Part shown: positions 11,702 through 21,752 of the stretch, one piece after another
Numbering within the stretch: position 1 is the first letter of the stretch
Layout: each line of letters begins with the position of its first letter
Source of the DNA: Deroplatys truncata
Lineage: Eukaryota; Arthropoda; Insecta; Mantodea; Mantidae
DNA: 64,000 nucleotides
Reading direction: 5' to 3'
Assembly: GCA_030765065.1 (NCBI GenBank)
Contig: CM060985.1
Coordinates: 7,316,001 to 7,380,000 of the forward strand
The notes under the pieces: generated by a model
Database searches by the model: none
Seen by the model: only the letters and a program-made list of their open reading frames with translations
What the model was told of the DNA's origin: nothing
Made by a program: the position numbers and the translations under genes

Positions 11702-12707
11702 GAGTGGCTACGGGGGCCTTTCCAACCAGCCCTGTTCCAAGTCTATGCTGAAGCTGCAGAGCCTCCGCTGTCCTTCAGGCGTGAAATGCTTTTGTGCATC
11801 TATGCATGTCGACTCTCAAGCTTGCCTGACCGCCCGTCCTTCGAGATATTTTTCGAGGATTCGTTTGATCGGCAGTATATAGTTAGCACCTCTGCATTGC
11901 TCCCTCCAGGGGTTCGATTTCGACAGCTTCTTCGGCATTTGGACGTTACGCCAGCGCCGGCCCTTCCCAGGGGGGAAACGCGTTTTCCTCCTTGGTTGCG
12001 CGTGAGGCCCACTGTCACCTCGGGTTAACGTGGATGCCGAAGAATGAGACCCTCGCTTCAGTGCTTAAATCCCCCTTTTTAGAGCTTCAAGCGCAATTCG
12101 GGGAATGTCATTTTTATATACTGATGGGTCTAAGACTGCTGTTGGAGTAGGGTGTGCCTTTCTTTTTGGTCGTCATAGTTTTACCATCCGTTTATCGTGG
12201 CAATGCTTGATTTTTACCGCCGAAAGTTTTAGTATTTATCAGTCCGTTTTATACATTCAGCGGCACGGCTTGCGGCACTGTGTTGTTTGTACGGACTCTC
12301 GGAGTGCCCTTCAGAGTATTAATGCGCTGTACAGTTACCACCCGCTCGTACAGCGCATACATGACCTGTTGCACTCGCTTGGTGCCTCTGGCATCAGCGT
12401 CTCCTTCATGTGGATTCCAGGTCATGTGGGCATTTCAGGTAATGAGTCTGCCGACGCCGCTTCGAAATTGGTAATTTTATCGCCCGGAATTTGTACCTCT
12501 GTTGTTCCCTCGTCAGATTTGTGTGTTATTTTACGTCACCGCATTCTCTCGCTTTGGCACGATGAGTGGGTGGCCCACCGGGGGAACAAGTTACGGGAGG
12601 TTAAACCTCTCCCGTTAGTCTGGTGTGCCTTTTCTCGCTGCTCTCGTCGGGAAGAGGTAATTTTCGCTCGTTTACGAATCGGACTTCGCGTTTTTAGTCA
12701 TAGATAG
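11702..12707 (+). pseudogene. RNase H domain, second copy
   Basis: The linker (11786-12028) and RNase H (12105-12707) lie in separate frames because of a frameshift near 12030. RNase H carries the full set: LYTDGSKT (Asp), FTAESFSIYQSV (Glu), VCTDSRSALQSI (Asp) and WIPGHVGISGNESAD. The domain removes RNA from the RNA-DNA hybrid in elements of the I group. The C-terminal Cys/His segment of ORF2 reads on past 12707 (HSECQVS-like piece near 12765) but is interrupted. Confidence 0.85.
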
Positions 12708-13212
12708 CTGCTCAGCGGTGACCCCGCACCACTCTGTGAGCAGTGTAATGCGCCCTTAACGGTGCGTCACATTTTATCGGAGTGTCAAGTTTCAGCTCCG
12801 TTGTGCGTTCGTGTGTGTCTGTTGACATAGCCAACGTTTCGGTAGACGACGCGCATGCTGTGGAATATCTCTTACGTTTTATCAGTGACAGCGATTTTAA
12901 TCGGCGCATTTGATGCTCTGAGCGTCTTTTGGTTTTGTGCTTCTATATTGTCCTTTTTAATGGAGGTTCTTCTCCCCGGCGGACATATGGTGCTACAGTT
13001 CCTCGCATTCTACAGTTCTTGACACGTTGTTTTACTCTTTTATTGACCAAGCTTTTAGTGTGTTGGTTTTTAGAATTTGGTGTTTTGTTTTTGTGTTTTC
13101 GACTCCTCGGGTTATTGTCCCGTATTATAGTTTTTGGGTCTTAAATTTTGTACATTGTAAGGGCGCTGATGACCCTAGATGTTTAGCGCCCTTAAACTCC
13201 ATCTCATCATCA
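12708..13212 (+). other. 3' end of the I-type LINE
   Basis: Remains of the ORF2 C-terminus and the 3' untranslated region. Near the end, GGGCGCTGATGACC (13161-13174) and TTTAGCGCCCTTAAA form a stem-loop-capable pair (GGGCGCT/AGCGCCC). The element then closes with a short ATC-rich tail (CATCTCATCATCA), the usual sort of 3' end for I/jockey-related insect LINEs. Confidence 0.75.
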
Positions 13213-13224
13213 GCTATGCATATA
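13213..13224. repeat. Target-site duplication, right copy
   Basis: An exact match to 6276-6287. It marks the insertion boundary of the I-type LINE. Confidence 0.85.
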
Positions 13225-13500
13225 TTTAGAAACAGTCCTTTATTCATAATAATTTGCATTATTAAAAATAAAAACAACTACACTCATAATACACGTGCTA
13301 CCGAATCAATTCAACTATATCACACACTTATTAAAACAGTCATCTTACAAGGCAGTAATTTTCTACAACATACCCACTGCTTTCAAGGTATTCAAACGTA
13401 AAATGTTCAAGCATAAAGTAAAAGAACTGTTATTGAAATACAAAGTTTATAGTGAAACTAACTTTGTCACTCTGAAACTGCAAAGCAATTTGTAAAGGTT
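13225..13500 (+). pseudogene. Old CR1-like LINE ORF2 relic, 3' part
   Basis: This continues the relic that stops at the left target duplication. Frames read CIYLETVLYS (the CIYILE-like block of such ORF2 proteins), then YTHNTRATESIQ (the HNTR block near the ORF2 C-terminus). Finally KMFKHKVKELLLKYKVYSET, with a stop at about 13495, matches the family's closing FKxxLKxFLLxxxFYS pattern. Two frames are needed, so it is degraded. Confidence 0.7.
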
Positions 13501-13569
13501 ACGTACATTTTTGTAAACAGGATGTAAAATTAATGACGAAGCCTTTATACATATGTACTGGTATATTAT

Positions 13570-13996
13570 TCGGTGAAAATGCTATTCTGTAACTGGCAAA
13601 CTTTAAGCGATAGACGAAAACGTACTACACAAGAAATAAAATTTTCTTAAAACACACAATGTATTTCAAATAACTTTTTGGGGCATCAGCCATTTGCGAG
13701 ATATCCGTTACTAATGGTTCGAATTGTTCATTACTTGGTCGTTCTGTAAAGTCCTGTCAACATTCAGTTGTTTCTCGCGATGTCATGGAAACAGTAAGGA
13801 GCATATAGCGTCCAGTTGTTAAACATTTGACTATCGCTGTTCCCTTTGTATCTATAAGGGAATGTGTAATGTAGCTGTTTCTATAAAAGTTTATTTGGAT
13901 TATAATCTAGTAGATAGAAAAATAAGCTTTAGTAAGAATAGTCTGTATACCCAGTAATAAACGATAGAGCGCAGAGAAAGTCATGTGAACGTAAGA
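13570..13996 (+). mobile_element. DR1-B fragment, 3' half
   Basis: It reads CTGGCAAACTTTAAGCGATA through TTTCTCGCGATGTCATGGAA and ends CAGAGAAAGTCATGTGAACG. The final CACATCAGAT is eroded to TAAGAT. It is joined directly to a second DR1 piece. Confidence 0.8.
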
Positions 13997-14165
13997 TTTT
14001 TTTTAGGAGAAGGTCCGTGTGTGTGAGAGAGAGAAAGAGATACGTGGACAGCATAACGCCAAAACGAAAAGTCAGATAAACACCAGACTTGATATTTAGG
14101 TTCAGTACCTTCCAAAGATGCGATACGAATAGTTTGAAGAAAAACCCCACTCCAAAATACCCTTT
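13997..14165 (+). mobile_element. DR1 fragment, 5' internal part
   Basis: It starts at the internal TTTTAGGAGAAGGTCCGTGT position and runs through the microsatellite (GT/GA tract), CAGCATAACG and CAAAACGAAAAGTC, to AACCCCACTCC. The first ~110 bp of the element are absent. Confidence 0.75.
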
Positions 14166-14184
14166 ATACTAGACTGTACAGAGT

Positions 14185-14299
14185 TTCTTCAGAAGTAGGG
14201 ACTCCTTAGGCTATTCCCAGGATATTCAAAGTCAAGCAAATGTCTTAAACATGTGTATTTTACCAAAATCGTTGTGAAACTTTTGGAAAATATAATAAT
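14185..14299 (-). mobile_element. DR1 fragment, middle, minus strand
   Basis: TTAGGCTATTCCCAGGATAT and the following AAATCGTTG...TTTTGGAAAATA match the DR1 centre in reverse orientation. Confidence 0.5.
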
Positions 14300-15361
14300 T
14301 ATTGTTATTGCCATATCAAGGGTAGTTCCGGATGTAAGGTTTGCCCTTAAAGTGTGTGGGAGCGGAGGCAAAGGAGTGTTTACGATTTTGTGGGCATATT
14401 CAGAGAGTTATGACAAAACATTCAATAATTCTGTTTCATAATATTGTAACTTCAGATAACAACGTGAATGGTTTACAGTGCTATGATAGGTGAGAGCTTA
14501 TCTGTGTGTCTATCCATCATGATGATGCATAGTGTCTATCACTAGTGATGCGAATTTTCAAAAATGGACAGCCTGAACTCCCACGCGTTCTATGACTGCA
14601 GGTGGTAAGTGTCCCATTTTTGTGATAGGTTTTGTTATCTAGTTAAGATGTAGGCTAGAAATGTTTGTATGTCCATTGCTTTAATATGGTATGTACCAGG
14701 AAGAATTTCAGAGACAATGCTCCAAGGATTCTTATAAATCTTCCATTATTTTGTAGGGAAGTTTTGTATATTTACTACACTGAACGTAAAGTTGTCATCG
14801 CAAGATTATTACGCCCTGCTGGGTTTTATTTTCAGCGAGTTGGCAAGTCTGGTCGATTTATTGAGAAGGAAGTCGTTTGCCTAGAGCAAACAGAACAATG
14901 GGAGTCACCTCAGTTGCACTAGCCGCTGCTGAATGAATGCTCTCCTTTTCCAATATTAACTGAAAGTGCGCCAGTTCGTATCTGGGTCACACAATGCCAT
15001 CTAGCGACGACGCTGGCGCCACCACCAGAGCGCAGCACGAGCTCAGATAATGAGCAGCGAAATTAGTAATGTGCTGCCCGGAGGGGGGGATCGTTTAATT
15101 TAAAATTCCAAAGACAAGAGGCTTTGTCTCGCCTCTTATGGATTTGGGAATTATTACACTCTTCTTGGGAGTTAAAGAGGACAGACTGTCGCTCGCGTCT
15201 GCACGCATGACTCAATGTTTCTCGAGTCAGGTCCTTTCAGTCCTAAATCTGTATTAATATTTCAAGTGTTTTTGCTAAACAAAGGTATTTCACAATTGTA
15301 ATAAATGTGTTATTAATTATTTTTTCTCGTATTACCATATAGTAGACTACCATTTTTAATC
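14300..15361. other. Unassigned stretch with a possible short coding-like block
   Basis: No known repeat is recognised. An 85-codon open frame at 14665-14922 has no recognisable domain or family signature, and I do not call it a gene. The 14990-15100 part is GC-richer than its surroundings. Confidence 0.35.
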
Positions 15362-15670
15362 TCTACTACTCACTCAAAGAAGTGTTGTATTCCAACCAAA
15401 AATGAGATTCCCAGATTTCTCTCTACATGTTTTGAGCCCCTCTAAATAAACAAACAAACAAACAGACAAAGAATTTTTCCTGGTAGGTGCAGAAAGTATT
15501 GCACTCCAACCCAAAAATTCCATGCTCAGATTTCACCGGAACTGCCTGTTTTGAGGTCCGCTGAATAAACTTTTACAAAAAAGTGTATGTGTGTGCCTGT
15601 TTGTGTGAACAGCATAACTCAAAAACCAAAATTTATATTTGACTTTAGCCTCTGAAAAGTTTAGATAATC
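15362..15670 (+). mobile_element. Two successive DR1 5'-end fragments
   Basis: 15362-15474 and 15478-15670 each carry the DR1 5' domain: GTTGTATTCCAACC...TTTTGAGCCCC, and TATTGCACTCCAACC...TTTTGAGGTCC. The second continues through GTGTGTGCCTGTTTGTG and ACAGCATAACTCAAAAACC. Two 5' ends in the same direction within 115 bp are a head-to-tail arrangement. Confidence 0.7.
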
Positions 15671-15694
15671 AACAAGGATTGGTTTTAAAAATTC

Positions 15695-16497
15695 TGATAT
15701 GTTGTACTCACATGACTTTCTCTACTCTTGTACAAACGCTTATTCTCCATCTACTTCATGTTAATCTTATTGCTAATGTTCTTGTAGGTACAAGGGGAAT
15801 ATGGTAGGCTTTAAGCGATAGTCAAATGTTTTAAGAGCTGGTTGCTATGTGGCGTATTCCATTGTCTTTGTATGTCCAGGACATAAAAAAAAAAGAATAA
15901 CGAATTCAATTTGAGAAAAAGTATAAGTATTGGAAAATTCAAACAAATAACAAGGAATATCTCAGAAATGGTTCACTCCACCAAAAAAAAAACAAAAAAA
16001 AAAACAAGTAAATGACATCAGTTGTGTGTTTTAACGAGATCTACAGTGAAAGTTTGTCTATTTCTTACGATTTATCAGTAATAGGAAAGTGATTCAGAAT
16101 GAAGAGGGCTGTTGGGGACATTCCCAGAAAATTCAAGATATACATTTAGTTTGCCATAAAAAATCTTAAATATATCATATTCTAAACAAAATCTCATCAG
16201 AGCGATTTTTGAGAAAATGAAAATTTTCGAAAAATGTTGCATGTAAAGAGCAGTCTGGGGTGGGGGGATTTTCTTGAAACTCTTCGTGTCGCATCCTTGG
16301 AGGATACTAAACTCAAATCCAAGTTTGGTATTTATCCGACTTTTCGTTTTTGAGTTATGCTGCTGTTCACAGACAGTCACACACGCGGACATGTTTTCAG
16401 GACACCTCAAAACATGTATTGCGGCGAAATCTGAGTATCGAATTTTTGGGTGGAATGCAATGCTTCCCCTACTTACTATACGTAGTAGAGAAAGTAA
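15695..16497 (-). mobile_element. DR1-A copy, minus strand, essentially complete
   Basis: The left side carries the 3' terminus TGACTTTCTCTACTCTTGTA preceded by a degenerate ATGTTGTACTCACA hairpin. The right side ends ACTATACGTAGTAGAGAAAG at 16494, a perfect DR1 5' terminus. The CA tract is short (CAGTCACACACGCGGAC). It abuts a mariner relic. Confidence 0.9.
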
Positions 16498-17403
16498 ATG
16501 ATGTTATTGTTTTTAAAATATTCTCCTTTAACATCAATACATTTTTGCATTCGACGAAACTAGCCCTTAAAGCAAGTATGCCGTTCTTCCTCAGGCACTT
16601 CAGAAACCAGGATTTTATAATGTTCCTCTGTTTCATGTGATGACCACACACTCTATCTTTAATTTTTGGAAGCAGAAGGTGCTGGGTCCGGGTCGATGGT
16701 GCTGACATCCAAATACTCGGTTGTTAGTTTTGCTGTATGCGACGATGTAACGTTTTTCAGACGTTTGTGTACCAGTAGCGGTACGTCTCTCGTAGCAGCA
16801 TTGCGATTTCGTCGCACTTTTGTAGGCTTAGGTTCTGTTCAACTTTTCTTTTAAGGATCATAACAATAAATACAAGATTCATCACCAGTTTTTCTGCACC
16901 AATCGATGCGTTGTTGTTTTTGATCGGGGAGTCAGTTTGTGTGAAATCCATCGACAACAAAGTTTTCCCACGTCTAACTGTTTTGGATATGACTCATACC
17001 AATGCCCAATGTCGCCCATAACATGTCCGTCTATCTTCTTCAGCATTGCTCGAACAGCGGCAATATTTTCAGTTGTTGGGCGTCCTTCTCGAAATTCACC
17101 ACTAAGAAAAAAAAGATCTCTTTTGAATTCGCTGTACCAATTACAAATTGTTTCCATAGATGGGGCTTCTAGGCCGTGCTTCACTAAAATCGTAAACAAG
17201 CATAGCCGTAAATGTTCTGTAGTCAAATTTATTTTTAGGTGAACAGAAAATCTTAAAATGATAATTAACGATTTGTTAGAGCAAATCGAGGAAACTACAT
17301 GGCAAAACAGTTGAACGTAGCTGTCAAGGTATTCATTTGTTTTTAAAAACATGGCATTCCAAAAATGTTTAGTATCGCCCTCGTACAACAAGAAGCTTTT
17401 CAA
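16498..17403 (-). pseudogene. Mariner transposase relic
   Basis: The minus strand reads most of a mariner (Tc1/mariner superfamily) cut-and-paste transposase. From 17200 downward come the helix-turn-helix parts: PSMETICNWYSEFKRD, then SGEFREGRPTTENIAAVRAM and KLCCRWISHKLT (the family's RWIPHxLT). Around 16890-16790 a second frame gives GDESCIYCYDP (family GDESWIYxYDP, holding a catalytic Asp region) and EPKPTKVRRNRN. Near 16690-16520 come LLPKIKDRVCG (family FFLFPKLKxxLxG) and WFLKCLRKNGILAL. Frameshifts and stops throughout make it dead. No terminal inverted repeats were found. DR1 sequence abuts both sides. Confidence 0.85.
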
Positions 17404-17830
17404 GAAAATTCCTCCACTCCAAACTAACTTTTATACGGAAAATTTTCTGAAAGAATGTCTCTTAACAATTTTTATTAGAACACCATATGTTTAAGATGTT
17501 TTCATGAAAAATTAAAAGTATATGTTGAATTTTCTGGGAATAACCTGTGAAGTCCTCTTCATTCTGAACGACTTCTGTGTAATCGATAAACTGTAATACG
17601 CAATTTATATCAAATTAATTTTTTGCGAAGTTGACCATTTCCGAGATATTCCTTGTTATTGGTTTGAATTTTCAAATACGCGTACCTTTCCGAGTGGGAA
17701 GTCGTTACTCTCCCTTCATCGCAAGCGCTTGCTAACAGGAAAAAACACTTGAATGCTGTTTTCGGAGGATGTAAATATGTACTTGTTGTTGCTATACATG
17801 GAGAAATCAATTTACTACCAAGTTAAGCAT
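17404..17830 (+). mobile_element. DR1 fragment, middle and 3' part, no 5' end
   Basis: It starts abruptly at CAAGAAAATTCCTCCACTCC (the DR1 internal block) against the mariner relic. It continues through ATCACACCATATGTTTAAGA-like sequence and CTGTGAAGTCCTCTTCATTC to CATTTCCGAGATATTCCTTG. It fades out near 17830. Confidence 0.75.
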
Positions 17831-18654
17831 CTGTGGTAACGCTTAAAGATATGTTTTGTGAGCTTTCGCCTCGAAGGAGTGCTGATTGAACCAGTTTCTT
17901 AACACTGTTTCATTTTACTTTTATTTCATAGCACTTGTTCCTTCTTTCGTTTTCGATGTTTATATTCCAAGACTTTTCATAATGCTTTGTAAGACACGAG
18001 CCAGCTTTAATTTCAATGTTAAGAAGCGTTTTTCTGTGAAAACGGTCCAACTGATTGCGTGTTCGTTTAGCCAAAATTATGTATATATTGGTGAGATTAA
18101 AAACACACAGTGCACAAGTAACTCAGTGATGGCGTTTATGTGACAAGTGTTAATGCATGTCAATTTCATATTATAGTGGTATTGTACGCTGATGAGGCGT
18201 GAACTGATGACGTCAAAGTAAGCTGCAAATAATTTAGAATCACAATTGTGTTGTTAACCATATTACAGTATGTGACAGCATCCATAATACCTATCTCAGC
18301 GACTCATTATGACCTTCCTCGGCAGCCCATTCCCAAGATAAACAACGAAATATGTGTATTTAAAATAAAATAAATTCTCTTCATTATAATAAACAGAGCT
18401 CATTTGCTTTGCGTCAGTGTGTGTTGCTTCCACGTTACCTGCAAAAAATCAATAAGTACCGTGTGGACTCAACGGTGCTACCATCTGTTTGACTACTCGC
18501 AAAACACGTTGAAGACCCTGCTGTTCTATCGGCATTTAATTACACACAAGGTAAGATCATTTGTGTAACAGATCAAGTTTTGGACCAGAAACAGTCGTAT
18601 GGAACAAGACAATACTTGCGTTGTCTCGTTCCTCTCTCTTGACCATGCTTATTC
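17831..18654. other. Unassigned non-coding stretch
   Basis: No recognisable gene or repeat. The 85-codon frame at 17886-18143 shows no family motif. Confidence 0.4.
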
Positions 18655-18795
18655 AAGGTCATCACATAGCGACCCGCTCTTAGAACAGTTGGAGTATTCC
18701 AACTGCACCTACAACATTAACATGAAATACATACAAGAATGTGCTTTTGTAAGAACAGTTTGTTGAAGAATTGGCAGAGAAAGTCATATGAGTTT
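18655..18795 (+). mobile_element. DR1 3'-end fragment, divergent subfamily
   Basis: GGTCATCACATAGCGACCCG...ACATTAACATGAAATACATA and GGCAGAGAAAGTCATATGAG match the DR1 3' end. The variant CGACCCGCTTTTTAAA near the conserved GATAGTCAAA position recurs at about 21137 and 60000, marking a third subfamily. Confidence 0.6.
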
Positions 18796-19404
18796 TTGAA
18801 TGATTTCGCTCAATTTTCAACAATGTGTACCCTTAAGAAGAAGATACACGACAATTTATATACATCTTCTCATAACACAATAGTAACTAAAAGGGAAAGA
18901 AACAAAAATGCTGTTTGTTTCTTTCTTTTTCAAAATTAGGCCTAAGTATTCTCCTTAAAAGAGAAAAAGTTGGGCAGAGGAGTTTGCAAGAAAAGTTCTT
19001 GCAAATTCAAAAATTAGGCCTCTCTTGTTTCCAAGCTCTTGCATAGAAATTAATATTAAACCATCTGAAGAAATTTTGGTGGAAAGTTGTTGTTTAAACC
19101 ATAGCTATGTTTATTTTCGATGTAAACTTTTTACCTAAAATACTAAAAAGGCGTAGATATTAGAATATGAAGATCCTGTGAAGAACGCTTAGTTGAGAGT
19201 TGTATTGTTTGTACAGCCACTCGACTCGGACGGTCATGGGTCTACAAAACTCTCTATTTCATAGATTACATTGGAACATGCTGTTACTCCCATTTGGTAG
19301 GAATACGACAGTACAGTTGTACCAACCCTCTATTTCATAAAGAATAGCCAACAGTTATTAAAGGGAAATTAGACAGACTTGTGTGTCCTTCACACACTGC
19401 ATTG
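18796..19404. other. Unassigned non-coding stretch
   Basis: An imperfect inverted arrangement of GCCTAAGTATTCTC / AAATTAGGCCTCTC words occurs at 18940-19025. Nothing else is recognised. Confidence 0.4.
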
Positions 19405-19978
19405 AAACATGATGTGTTGACTTTCTCTACTCGCTCTTCTACTTCTATCTATTGTTAATCGAGATAAACTTTCATAGCACATTCACACGTTTCGAATAAT
19501 ACAGTAGGCTAAAGCGATACATTTCTAAAAAGTGTATCCCATGCTCCTTGTAATATCAAGAGAAAAAACGATTACCGACTTGTCACTTGAAAAGTATACG
19601 TGTTTGAAAATGTCAAACAATAACAAAGAATATCTCCGAAAGGTTTAACACCACGAGAGAGAGAGAAAGAGAGAAATTGCGTATTCTAACGAGATCTGCA
19701 TTTTTTTGTTTATCTCTTACGGTTTAGCAATTATACAAAATTGTTTCCGAATGAAGACTTCCGAGGTACTTTCCAGAAAATTCGAGATAAAGGTTTTATT
19801 TGTCATGTAAATATGTTATATATGTAGTATTATAACAAAAATCGTTGGGTCTATTCTTGAGAAAATACATAAAGAAAAGTTTTCCATGTAAAGGGTAGTT
19901 TGGAGTTGGAGGATTTCGCTTTTGTGTTGCCATACTTCCCCTACCTGCGATAGGTAAGTGGCAGAGAAAATGAAAATG
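19405..19978 (-). mobile_element. DR1 copy, minus strand, internally deleted
   Basis: The left 3' terminus is GTTGACTTTCTCTACTCGCT. The centre reads CGAGATCTGCATTTTTTTG and ATGTAAAGGGTAGTTTGGAG. The right side jumps at about 19920 directly to the 5' terminus (TACTTCCCCTACCTGCGATA...GCAGAGAAAA), so the microsatellite and adjoining blocks are missing. Confidence 0.75.
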
Positions 19979-20274
19979 ATGAAAATGTGGCAATAGACGT
20001 AGAGAAGGGCGTAGCTCTTTTATTAAGGCCACGTAACGCGGTATTGTTAATACACGGGAGGGTGTTTCCCTGGTCACGCAACACGCGTGCTGCAACAAAA
20101 TGTGATAGGTCACCAGCTCGCTAATCTGTCTCTCACTTGAATATTGATCATAAGGGGGGGCATCTTGCTCCAGAAATATCCTCTCTTCCCTTCCAGGCGA
20201 GATGATGTGTGTATCGTTCAGCTCCTTCTATAGCACTAAAGCATCTTCGACATGAAGATTACGTTGATAGAAAT

Positions 20275-20415
20275 TCGTTAGTTTTTATTGTTTTCAAAAC
20301 TCGGTCTAACGCTTTGATTAAAATACCACATATCTTAGATGATCAGTAGTAAAATACGTGTGTTTTGAATATTCTGTGCAGTCATCTTTCTCAGTGAATT
20401 TGTAGGTAAACCATA
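20275..20415 (+). mobile_element. DR1 fragment, middle
   Basis: TTTTCAAAACTCGGTCTAAC and GATTAAAATACCACATATCT match the DR1 centre. Both ends are missing. Confidence 0.55.
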
Positions 20416-21075
20416 AAGATGTGATGTGTTAAATTCACAACACTCTCGTTTATTACTCGATATACAAACTTTTCTTACTAAATCGTATTTTCCTATCTGT
20501 TACATTTTAATCGAGATAAACCTTTACAGAAACAGCTACATTACACATTTCGTTATAGAGAACAGCGATAGTCAAATGTTTAACAACTGGACGCTATATG
20601 CTGGCCATGATATCGCGAGAAACAACTGAGAATGGTTAGGACTTTAAAAGAATAGAAGAATTAGAACTGGTACTAACAGATGTTTATTTAAATAAATTGT
20701 GTGTTTTAAAGAGATCTACATTCTTTTTGTACATTACGTTTTTGTCTATCGCTTAACGTCTACCAGTTGCACAAGGTTATACAAAATTGCTTCCGAATGA
20801 AGAGGACTTGACAGGCTGTTCCCAGAAAATTGAAGATGCACATTTTATTTGTTTTGTAAATATACTTACTATATGGTATTTAATTAAAATCGTTAGATTC
20901 GTTTTAAAATAAAAAATGTTGCATGTAAAGCGTAGTTGGGGATGTTCTTGTCGCATCTTTGGAAGATATTGTGCAAGTTTGGTGTTAATCCGAGTTTTCG
21001 TTTTTGAGTTAGTTGTTCACAGAGATGCCTTTTTGGGTATACTTGCTATACGTGTGGAGAAAGAAAAAGTGTTAT
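20416..21075 (-). mobile_element. DR1-B copy, minus strand, nearly complete
   Basis: It begins AGATGTGATGTGTTAAATTC (3' terminus). It carries GTTATAGAGAACAGCGATAG and AACAACTGGACGCTATATGC, runs through the centre, and ends TTGCTATACGTGTGGAGAAA. The microsatellite and flanking 5' block are deleted. Confidence 0.85.
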
Positions 21076-21752
21076 ACCATTAACTGTTTATTGTTTTGAA
21101 TACGCAGGTTATGGAACATGAAAGCCGGTATATAGCGACCCGCTTTTTAAACATGTGTATCCCATTTCTCTCAATTTTCACATGAAAGTTAATGTTGCTA
21201 GGCTGCGACAAGAACATCCCCCTCACCCTTGTAGACAACTGTACATTTGTTTCGTGACACGTGTTTGCTGGCGAACCACCCAACTGCTTTTGATAATTCT
21301 TCTACCATTAAAAATCCCCGTTCTTCGCGACGGACGTTTCTCGTAATTTAAGCCCTAAATGACTAAAAGACGTGCGCACGTTGAAGCTATAAAAGAATTG
21401 GACTTACAGTTGAGAATGCCATGGAGTAAAATGAAACAAATGCCGTGGGTATTTCATTTCGTGCAGTATACAGAGGCCAAATTAATGGAGACAGAATTCA
21501 CTTTTTTAATACTGAAAAACAGCACATTGTGTTATATTTTAAGTGTTGTTCTTTTTGCAAAATGTTTCATTGAAAATAGCGCCTTTTCATTTGTGGTCTT
21601 TACAATAGTAGATTGTCACACAAGGATCAAAAGTGGTTTTGTTTTGCGAAACGAAGGTCACAATCCCAGCAGCAAAATAAAACCACTTTTAACACGTGTG
21701 GCATAGACAGCGCTCGAATTTGTAAACTATCACTAAAGTAATGTGTTGATTG
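21076..21752. other. Unassigned stretch before the minisatellite
   Basis: A small DR1 3' piece with TATAGCGACCCGCTTTTTAA is visible at 21128-21160. The 115-codon frame at 21359-21706 has no recognised domain, and I do not call it a gene. Confidence 0.4.

Larger units (their letters stand above)
6288..13212 (+). mobile_element. I-type LINE with internal RT-RNase H duplication (6.9 kb)
   Basis: A non-LTR retrotransposon flanked by an exact 12-bp target duplication (6276-6287 and 13213-13224). In order it holds a GC-rich 5' leader, an ORF1 with three CCHC zinc knuckles, a remnant of the endonuclease end, a reverse transcriptase, most of an RNase H, a second reverse transcriptase starting mid-domain, a full RNase H, and a 3' end with the hairpin-like GGGCGCTGATGACCCT...TTTAGCGCCCTTAAA and a short ATC-rich tail. 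RNase H downstream of RT places it in the I group of LINEs. Frameshifts in ORF1 and ORF2 and loss of the endonuclease make it inactive. It is inserted in the same orientation inside an older LINE relic. Confidence 0.9.

Noticed and set aside
14665..14922. 85-codon frame in otherwise empty DNA considered as an exon.
   Set aside because: No recognisable domain, no splice pattern supported by protein similarity, ordinary length for chance.
21359..21706. 115-codon open frame considered as a small gene.
   Set aside because: No family motif, no neighbouring exons, AT-rich composition like the flanks.
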